The notes beneath the pieces were generated by a model that was not told the DNA's origin, made no database searches, and was given only the letters and a program-made list of their open reading frames with translations. 64,000 nucleotides of DNA, taken from contig CM056387.1 of assembly GCA_029718625.1 (NCBI GenBank), positions 32,682,105 through 32,746,104 of the forward strand. The letters run 5' to 3'. The DNA comes from Synaphobranchus kaupii (Eukaryota > Chordata > Actinopteri > Anguilliformes > Synaphobranchidae). This document shows, piece by piece, positions 56,591-64,000 of this stretch. A program made the position numbers and the translations under genes. Numbering within the stretch: the stretch's first letter is position 1; every line of letters begins with the position of its first letter.

Positions 56591-57011
56591 ATGTGCTGGG
56601 TTTTGTTTCAGAAGAAATAGATATTTACTTGTCATTGGCCTTGTTAGCAGGTGAGAATTTATGTTGTCTTTTGGGGAGATATACAGGCCTGTACATAGAG
56701 AACTACCTAATGATTGACTGGTTGGATTGAGTCACATAAAGTGAAGTGTTACTGCAGAGGCCAAATATATGATCACTTTACAGACTGTTGTTATTTGGTG
56801 TTTTTTTGCTGACTGACTCTTTTGCTGCTTGTAGTTTTCTTCAGCTTTGGCTGCTGGAGACTTTTATCTGTTAACATTACTCTGTAGATGAAGAGGCTCC
56901 ATGGATGAGAGATCCTGGTTCAGCTTGAGTAAATGCACATCTTCTCTCCTTTCTGTAGCTTTAAAGCAGAAGTGAAGCACAGAGGTTTTTGTCATGGTGT
57001 GAATCACTGTG

Positions 57012-57465
57012 ATATGAACTCATCCACAGAGTCATCATATGTTTTACAGTAATACACTGCTGAGTCTCCTGCCTCCACATTCTTAATTATCAATCGATAA
57101 TCTGATTTACTCTGATGATTGGATGTGAAGCGGCTGGAGGAGAATCCAGCTCCATATGTGGGAGAGCTGTTTGGATGGTAGAAATACAGTACAAACTGAG
57201 GAGCACTGCCTGGAACCTGCTTGTACCAGCGAGCTGCGCTATTAGTCACAGTCCCGAGGTTACAGTCCATAGTGGCCGTATCTCCTTTACTCACTGTCAG
57301 AACAGGAGGCTTCTGTGTCACCACTGTCACTCCACTCACACCTGGGAAATGAGAGGTTGTTCACAGTTACATGATTAATATATGTACAAATTTTCAAATG
57401 AAATGGGTGAGTAGTGGATTCTTACTTGAGAGCACAGTGATGAGAGTGCAGAATGTCCCCAGCAT
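57012..57465 (-). CDS. Light chain V4 segment
   Basis: Leader exon 57465-57426, V exon 57341-57012 (330 bases), RSS 57011-56984 (CACAGTG, 12, ACAAAAACC). FR2 WYKQVPGSAPQ, CDR2 YFYHPNSSPTYG, CDR3 KTYDDSVDEF, with Y in place of W in the TWD position. It shares intron and leader with V3 (leader ends in Ser-type codon AGT). It is the V nearest J2. Intact. Confidence 0.9.
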
Positions 57466-58289
57466 GTTGTCAGTGTGTGCTGTGAACGGCCCTTACTGTC
57501 CAGCTGAGAGATGAGCAGGTTGGAGTGTGAGGAGAGGAGAGGTTGCAGGACCCAGCTATAAGGGGCTGGTCAGGGAGATGGAGAGGGAGGAGCCAATGCA
57601 CTCAGCCAATCAAAGGTTTTTGGGGAACGAAATAACTTTTTCTGTAATTGTGTATCTCATATGGCAAAGTTATTGTCAATTATATTGTCAGTTATCAATG
57701 AATATAAGCAAGAACACATTTTACCAGTTTTTTTATTTATTTCATGTGACTTTCAAACAGGTTCACTTTTTTAGATATTCCCTTTCATTTCTGCCAGTAT
57801 GCAATTTTTATTCAACACCTTCATGGTGAAATAAGGGATCATGTCACCAAAGGACAGAAAAGAACAATTCACTTTGTGAAGAATTATTGAATGTTTTAGA
57901 TGCTACCCACAGACTGTGTTACTGTGGCATGATAATTTAGGAAGTGGGGCATGAAGTCTAAGATTGGGTTAAATTTCTAGGCAGGAACCTGAATTGCTTC
58001 AGTAAATACCCTGCTGTATAAATGGATTCCATGTAAAAAATAATGTAAGTTGTGTAAGTTGCTCTGGACAAGCATGTCTGATAAATGCCTAAAATGTTAT
58101 GTAATGTCATTTAACACAAGATAGGTTACTCAGGCAGGTATGAATATGTGGCAAGGGTGTGGCATAATGGCAGCGATAGGGGAAGGGGGGGGAAGGATGT
58201 ACCTCACATACCAATGAAGCCAGACTGCATATTCGTGACCTATGTGTTCAGCCAGCTGGCATTACCAGTAATACATCCTTCAGGTTATT

Positions 58290-59080
58290 TCCTAAGGTTG
58301 TACTTCTCTTATAGCACAAGGCATTTGGTGTCCTGGTCAAACGTGGAACCGCGGTCAGAGCAGCAGCCCTGGCACTTTAGATATGCGGTAGTGGCTCAGG
58401 ATGCATCCGGCGGCTTTGGATTGGCGGGTGGGACAGGGTGTGAAGGGACTGCATGAGGAAGTACGTGGTGGGGGGGGGGGGGGGGTGACTGCGGGTCCTG
58501 TTGTGGGTTTCCCTCCGGCTGTTTGGTTGTTGGTACAATTAATAGGCCTAGATAATGGGTGGAGAGGGGCATTGTTAGGGCAGTAGCAGATACAAGGGAA
58601 AGGCTGCTATTATGGCTGATAATCAGCCTCTATAAGAGGGCTGTGGGAGGCAAGGCAGGACTTTATTAAGTCCAATAGGGACTGGGAGGTAGAAGGAGTG
58701 GTGAGAAGAGTGGAAAGAGATTTGAGGGAGAGGGTTAGGTGGGATGTAAAGAGATGGAGTCAACACGCCGCACAGGAGCGGTGGAAAGAGGGTCTATTGT
58801 CGGTGTTGCAGATCCCTGACTAACATGTATCAATATATTTAGGGACCTGGAGTTCACGGTTTTTTGGGATTATATTTTTGAGTGGGTTTGTATTGACAAG
58901 CAAACTATTCTGTACTGAAATGTATTTTAAAATTAATGTGATTGCAGTCTAAAAGTGAGTGTGGTCACATTTTTATAGTTTAGTTCTTGATTTCTTTCTG
59001 ATTTTCATTTGTTTGCTGCTGCAGTCACTAAAGAAAAGGTGGGCGTGTACAGTTTTTTGGTAAGTGGATATAAATGTCTC
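58290..59080 (+). mobile_element. Duplicated LINE 3' fragment
   Basis: Matches 45560-46400 through CATGAGGAAGTACG, a GATAATCAGCCTCTATAAGA stretch, GATGTAAAGAGATGGAGTCA and beyond into the V2/V5 flank. It was carried by segmental duplication, not by independent insertion, since the host flanks match too. A G run of 17 is at about 58468-58484. Confidence 0.7.
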
Positions 59081-59518
59081 AGTGTACAGAATTTAAATAA
59101 AATATTTTAAACTCACTGCAATCTTTGTCTGAAGATGAAGGAGCAGCATTTGGTCTAAATTTCTCTGGAGCTGCTGACTTGGCATGTGGTGGTGATGCTA
59201 AGAGGTGCAGACTGGGGTTAGATCTTTAATTAACAGGTAATCAAGGCCCTGAGATACAAGTGTGTGGATTAGTTAGCCAGTCAATTACTTAAATGAATCA
59301 CTGGTGCCCATACACACCGAAAACCAGCAGATGCTGTGGCCCTCCAGGACAGGTTTCTGACACCTGTGGTTGAGGCCTTATACTGTTAGTGACATGGTTG
59401 TGAAGTCCTGGCTCAGCTTGAGTGAATTCTGCTCTGAGTGTGAAGTTCTCTCCTTTATGAAGCAGCTTTAAAGCAGAAGTGAAGCTCAGAGGTTTTTGTC
59501 ATGGTATGAATCACTGTG

Positions 59519-60018
59519 ATACCCACTCTTTAGCAGAGCCATCCCATGTTTTACAGTAATAAACTGCTGAATCTCCGGCCTCCACATTTTTAATTATAAA
59601 CCGAGAGTCCGTATTACTCTGACGAGTTGATGTGAAGCGATTGGATGAGAAACCGGTTCCATATCTATCTGGAGAGTGTTCACCTCTATAGAGCCGCAGC
59701 ACAAACTGAGGAACTCCACCTGGAACCTGCTTGTACCAGTAAGCATGGTGATTAGTCACAGTCCCGAGGTTACAGTCCATAGTGGCCGTATCTCCTTTAG
59801 TCACTGTCAGAACAGGAGGCTTCTGTGTCACCACTGTCACTCCACTCACACCTGGGAAATAAGATGCTTTTGTGAGAAAATAAAAATCACATTTCAAAAT
59901 CCAATGAAGTAATAAAACAATATTGAAATACATTTTATTTTGTATTACGTTTTTTTTGCATCATTTGAATTTGCTTACATGAGAGTACAGTGATGAGAGT
60001 GCAGAGTGTCCCCAGCAT
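59519..60018 (-). CDS. Light chain V5 segment
   Basis: Leader exon 60018-59979, V exon 59851-59519 (333 bases, one codon longer than the others because of CDR2 HSPDRYGTG), RSS 59518-59491 (CACAGTG, 12, ACAAAAACC). FR2 AYWYKQVPGGVPQ, CDR3 KTWDGSAKEW. Most divergent intact member (TRQSNTDSRF in FR3). Paralog of V2 by flanking sequence. Confidence 0.9.
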
Positions 60019-60543
60019 GTTGTCAGTGTGTGGTGTGAACGGCCCTTACTGTCCAGCTGAGAGATGAGCAGGTTGGAGTGTGAGGAGAGGAGAGGCTGCA
60101 GGACCCAGCTATAAGGGGCCGGTCAGGGAGATGGAGAGGGAGGAGCTTCTGTAATCAGCCAATCAAAGTTTTCCAACAAAAGGGTTCAGGCAATCCGCTG
60201 ATCTGAGCAGACTTCATTAAACAAGTCAAATTGGAGATGAGGCCTTTTGTACATCTGTGACAAGTTATTCAAGTGTTTTTCAACCAATAGGAGTGTGTGA
60301 TCATCCTGTAGCTTGAGTCAAAACCTCAGATGAGACGAAATATAGACATTCTGTTTCTGTGTTTATTTGTATTATTCATAAGGACATTGATCAGATCTAT
60401 CCCATAGCTATTAAATAATATGTGTTAGTGTCAGGACATTCACATTAATTAGTGAAAGCTTTGTTTGCCCTGGGTAATGCAGGCTTTCATCAGTGAATGT
60501 TCTTTCCAGCATTATAGGGACACAGAGATTATGTACTGGATTG

Positions 60544-60665
60544 ATAGTGTAGCATAATGATTAGGAACCTGGGCTTTTAACTCCAATGTTGCAGGTATGA
60601 TTCCTATGCATGACACTGCAATTACACCCTTAGGCAAGTTACTAAGCTTGTGTGAAGCACAAAAG
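60544..60665 (+). mobile_element. tRNA-derived SINE, 5' part (duplicate)
   Basis: Copy of 47915-48030: GTGTAGCATAATGATTAGG and GCAGGTATGATTCC. It confirms the V2-V3 to V5-V6 block duplication. Confidence 0.6.
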
Positions 60666-60845
60666 CATTCAGGATGATTCAGGCAGTATTTCTTCACATA
60701 CAGAATATGTTTACTGACATGGCTGAGAGATCCTAGTTCAGTTTCAGTGAGTTCACATCCTGCCTCTGAGCTTGAACTCCTTTATGAAGCAGCTTTAATG
60801 CAGAAGTGAAGCTCAGAGGTTTGTGTCATGGTGTGAATCACTGTG

Positions 60846-60897
60846 ATACAAACTCTTTAGCAGAGTCATTCCATGTGTTACAGTAATACACTGCTGA
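60846..60897 (-). pseudogene. Light chain V6, truncated to FR3 end and CDR3
   Basis: Only about 52 bases of V coding sequence survive (from AGTGTATTACTG to the RSS), encoding the YYC and NTWNDSAKEF part. The RSS 60845-60818 keeps a perfect heptamer and 12-base spacer; the nonamer is ACACAAACC. The rest of the V exon, leader and promoter are gone; sequence jumps at 60898 to what normally lies upstream of a V gene. Confidence 0.85.
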
Positions 60898-61233
60898 CCC
60901 TTAGCTCAGAAGTAATATAGACCTTGTGTTTTTATTAATATTAACATAATTCATAAGTAATTGGTCAGATTTATCCCTTGGTTATTAAATAATTTGTGCT
61001 AGTAATGTCTTGAAATATGATAAATGGACAAGGTAATTAGTGAGAGCTTTGTGTGCCCTGGGTAATGTGTACTTTAATCAGTGAATGTTCTTTAAAACAT
61101 ACTCTGTAGACAAAGAGGCTCCATGGCTGAGAGATCCTGGTTCAGTTTGAGTAAATGCACATCTTCTCTCCTTTCTGTAGCTTTAAAGCAGAAGTGGAGC
61201 TCAGATGTTTTTGTCATGGTGTGAATCACTGTG

Positions 61234-61682
61234 ATACCCACTCTTTAGCAGAGTTATCCCATGTGCTACAATAATACACTGCTGAGTCTTCTGCCTCCAC
61301 ATTTTTAATTAGCACTCAATAATCTGATTTACTCTGATGACTGGATATGAAGTGGGTGGAGGTGAATCCAGCTCCATATTTGGGAGCGCTCCAACCATGA
61401 TAAACACACAGCACATACTGAGGAGCACTGCCTGGAACCTGCTTGTACCAGTAAGCAGCAGCATCAGTCACAGTCCCGAGATGACAGTCCATAGTGGCCG
61501 TATCTCCTTTACTCACTGTCAGAACAGGAGGCTTCTCTGTCACCACTGTCACTCCACTCACACCTGGAGAAAAAGAAGCTCATGTAAGAAACATTTATGT
61601 AACAATCAAATTTTAAAATAAAGGTGAATTTAAGTTTCTTACATGAGAGCACAGTGATGAGAGTGCAGAGTGTCCCCAGCAT
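61234..61682 (-). pseudogene. Light chain V7 with in-frame stop in FR3
   Basis: Leader exon 61682-61643, V exon 61563-61234 (330 bases), RSS 61233-61206 (CACAGTG, 12, ACAAAAACA). The frame is broken by TGA directly after SHQSKSDY in FR3, where siblings have CGA (Arg): a single C-to-T change at a CpG. Other oddities: Q to E in VVTEKPP, DCHLGTV, and CVYHGWSAPKYG with an extra Cys. The splice and recombination signals are intact, so it can still rearrange. Confidence 0.9.
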
Positions 61683-62154
61683 GTTGTCAGTGTGTGGTGT
61701 CAACGGCCCTTACTGTCCAGCTGAGAGATGTGCAGGTTGGAGTGTGAGGAGAGGAGAGGCTGCAGGACCCAGCTATAAGGGGCCGGTCAGGGAGATGGAG
61801 AGGGAGGAGCTTCTGCATCAGCCAATCAAAGTTTCCCAACAGAAGGGTTCAGCCAATAAGCTGCCCTGAGCAGACTTCCTAAAACAAATCAAATTGGACA
61901 TACGGCCGCACACACAAACCTCAGGTCAGATGAAATATACGTAGACAGACATTCTGTTTCTATGTTTATTCATATGACTAATAAGGACATTAATCAGATC
62001 TATCCCTTTAGTTATTAAGTAATATGTGCTAATGTCAGCACTTAAACGTCAGTATTGTATGTGGTAAGTAGTGAGGCCTTTGTGTGCTCTGGGTAATGCA
62101 GGCTTTCATCAGTGAACGTTCTTTACAACATTCTCTGGACAAACAGATTATGTA

Positions 62155-62330
62155 CTGGATTGGCAGTGTAGCATAAAGGTAAAGAATCCAGGCTTGTACC
62201 TTTGTAACAAAGTTATAGGTTTTATTACTCAGGAGGGCATTGCTATTGTACCTCTGAGCAAGATACTTACATTCAATTGCTTCAGTAAAATATCCAACAA
62301 TGTAATGTACTGGATTCTCTTTCAGTGGAA
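62155..62330 (+). mobile_element. tRNA-derived SINE
   Basis: GGCAGTGTAGCATAAAGGTA, then CATTGCTATTGTACCTCTGAGC, then CAATTGCTTCAGTAAAATATC. The same SINE in the V3-J2 block (51890-52500) is split by the 549-base Tc1-like element. Confidence 0.6.
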
Positions 62331-62869
62331 CTAGTAATGTACATTTGGCATTCTTAGCACGTTGGGATTTAACTTTTCTTTTGGGGGGAGATATATCACC
62401 TAGGCTGTCAGAAAAAGTAGTACAATACGGGTCCGTTTTTGTTCACTAAGGTACAAATTCTGTCAATGCTCCCTCACTGGGTCATATTTGTACCTTAGAA
62501 TACTAATCTAACAGGATAAAGCGTAAAATAGGTGTAACTTTGATGGTAATGCCCAGGCCACTGTCAAGCCATTCTAGCCCTATAGGTACAATCTTTGCTC
62601 ATTTTTTTTCTGATAGTGCAGAGTATACACAGAGATACCTGAAGGGCTGACTGGTTGGATACAGTAAGCAGTGCTGTTACTGCAGAGGCCGAATATATGA
62701 TCACTTCACTAATTGTTGATGTTTGGTGTCTCTTTGCTGATTGACTCTTTTAATTTTGCTGCTTGTAGTTTGGTTCAGCTTGAGTAAATGCACATCTTCT
62801 CTCCTTTCTGAAGCAGCATTAAAGCAGAAGTGAAGCTCAGAGGTTTTTGTCATGGTGTGAATCACTGTG

Positions 62870-63323
62870 ATACGTACTCTTTAGCAGAGCTGTCCCATGT
62901 TTTACAGTAATACACTGCTGAGTCTCCTGTCTCCACGTTACTAATTATCAATCGATAATCTGATTTACTCTGATGATTTGTTGTGAAGCGGGTGGAGGAG
63001 AATCCAGCTCCATAGCTGGGAGAGCTGTGAGAATGATGGAAACGCAGCACAAACTGAGGAGCACTGCCTGGAACCTGCTTGTACCAGCGAGCAGATTGAT
63101 CAGTCACAGTCCCGAGGTTACAGTCCATAGTGGCCGTGTCTCCTTTATTCACTGACAGAACAGGAGGCTTCTGTGTCACCACTGTCACTCCACTCACACC
63201 TGAGAAATAAGAGGTTGTTCACATTGTTACTTGATTAATACATGTAAAACTTCTAATGAAATGGGTGAGTAGTGGATTCTTACATGAGAGCACAGTGATG
63301 AGAGTGCAGAGTGTCCCCAGCAT
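62870..63323 (-). CDS. Light chain V8 segment
   Basis: Leader exon 63323-63284, V exon 63199-62870 (330 bases) with acceptor TTTCTCAG, RSS 62869-62842 (CACAGTG, 12, ACAAAAACC). FR1 has PVLSVNKGD, FR2 RWYKQVPGSAPQ, CDR2 FHHSHSSPSYG, CDR3 KTWDSSAKEY. Intact, and the furthest V from J2 in this window; more may lie beyond 64000. Confidence 0.9.
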
Positions 63324-63475
63324 GTTGTCAGTGTGTGGTGTGAATGGCCCTTACTGTCCAGCTGAGAGATGAGCAGGTTGGAGTGTGAGGAGAGGAGAGG
63401 CTGCAGGACCCAGCTATAAGGGGCCGGCCAGGGAGATGGAGAGGGAGGAGTCTCTGCACTCAGCCAATCAAAGGT
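63324..63475 (-). promoter_or_regulatory. V-gene promoter (representative of all V copies)
   Basis: Conserved in every complete V: from the ATG upstream (minus strand), GGACAGTAAGGGCC, a TATA-like CTTATAGCTGG (63420-63410), then an inverted CCAAT box TGATTGGCTGA (63470-63460). I see no octamer at the position usual in mammalian V promoters. Confidence 0.5.
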
Positions 63476-63699
63476 TTTGCGGAACAAAATAGGTTTTCCT
63501 GTAATTGCGTGTCTCATACAGCAAAGTTATTGTCAGTTGTAATGTCTCCAACACCTTCAGCGTACATTAATAGCTCATGTCCCCTCAGGACAGAAGAGAA
63601 AAATTCCCTTTGTGAAGAATTCTTGAATATTTAAGACGCTACCCACTGATGGTGTGACAGTATCATGATCATTTTGGAACTGGACCATGAAGTAAAATA

Positions 63700-63860
63700 T
63701 TGGGTTCAATTAGTCGGCGGGAACCTGAATTGCTTCAGTAAATATCCAGCTGTATAAATGGATTCAATGTAAAAATAATGTAAGTTGTGATAAAGCCCTC
63801 TAGATAAATGTCTCTGCTAAATGTCTAAAATGTTCTGTAATGTAATTTAACAAACGTCCA
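63700..63860 (+). mobile_element. tRNA-derived SINE, 3' part
   Basis: GCTTCAGTAAATATCCAGCT, GTATAAATGGATTCAATGT and CTGCTAAATGTCTAAAATGT form the family tail. Similar tails lie at about 44490-44545 and 57975-58110, in each case upstream of a V gene (V1, V4, V8). Confidence 0.6.
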
Positions 63861-64000
63861 GTTCAAGAAAAGATTAAGTTACTCATCTTGTAGCAGAGAA
63901 CTGTCCTCATGTAAAAAAATATATATTTTCTGTTAATCTGTGTTTTTTTTCCGCACCTGAAATGGCTCTCATGACTGTTCAGATTTAGTTGATGTAATGA

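Noticed and set aside
40837..63323. Lambda isotype for the light chain locus
   Set aside because: The C domain looks lambda-like at first sight, but all measured RSSs are V-12 and J-23, opposite to lambda.

Overview
The window is ray-finned (teleost-type) fish genomic DNA. The evidence is a cone/rod PDE6 gamma gene, a multi-cluster immunoglobulin light chain locus with fish-type V segments, tRNA-derived SINEs, Tc1/IS630-type transposons, LINE fragments and abundant (CA)n-type microsatellites.

Region 1 (1-257) is the minus-strand remnant of a class A GPCR coding exon, cut off at the edge of a large element. Region 2 (258-18253) is an 18-kb Maverick/Polinton element of the adintovirus type with terminal inverted repeats of about 1.67 kb. 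Its rightward half carries a newly resolved six-exon spliced gene (2670-4393), then protein-primed DNA polymerase B, a packaging ATPase and two small virion-type proteins. Its leftward half carries an adenain-type protease, the major capsid protein (one frameshift), a pVI-like protein, a penton-like minor capsid protein and a chromodomain integrase, then two accessory genes, each with its own TATA box. The two halves converge on overlapping polyadenylation signals near 10250. Almost every gene is open, so the copy looks recent, with replication, integration and particle-assembly functions all represented.

Region 3 (18.3-40 kb) is ordinary host DNA. It holds PDE6G (three coding exons, 20605-22127, with a TATA/TAATCC promoter near 19.13-19.16 kb), a three-exon gene for a small secreted protein I do not recognise (34762-37576), a 1.25-kb C-rich minisatellite and several microsatellites.

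Region 4 (40-64 kb) is an immunoglobulin light chain locus read entirely on the minus strand, in the order V8-V7psi-V6psi-V5-V4-J2-C2-V3-V2-V1-J1-C1. V segments carry 12-bp-spacer RSSs and J segments 23-bp-spacer RSSs. That arrangement, together with the V sequence, points to the teleost sigma (L2) isotype rather than lambda. Both J-C units keep a paired downstream block with a perfect octamer, a candidate 3' enhancer. The cluster grew by segmental duplication: LINE and SINE fragments are duplicated with V segments, and one paralogous block preserves the empty sites of two DNA transposons found in the other.
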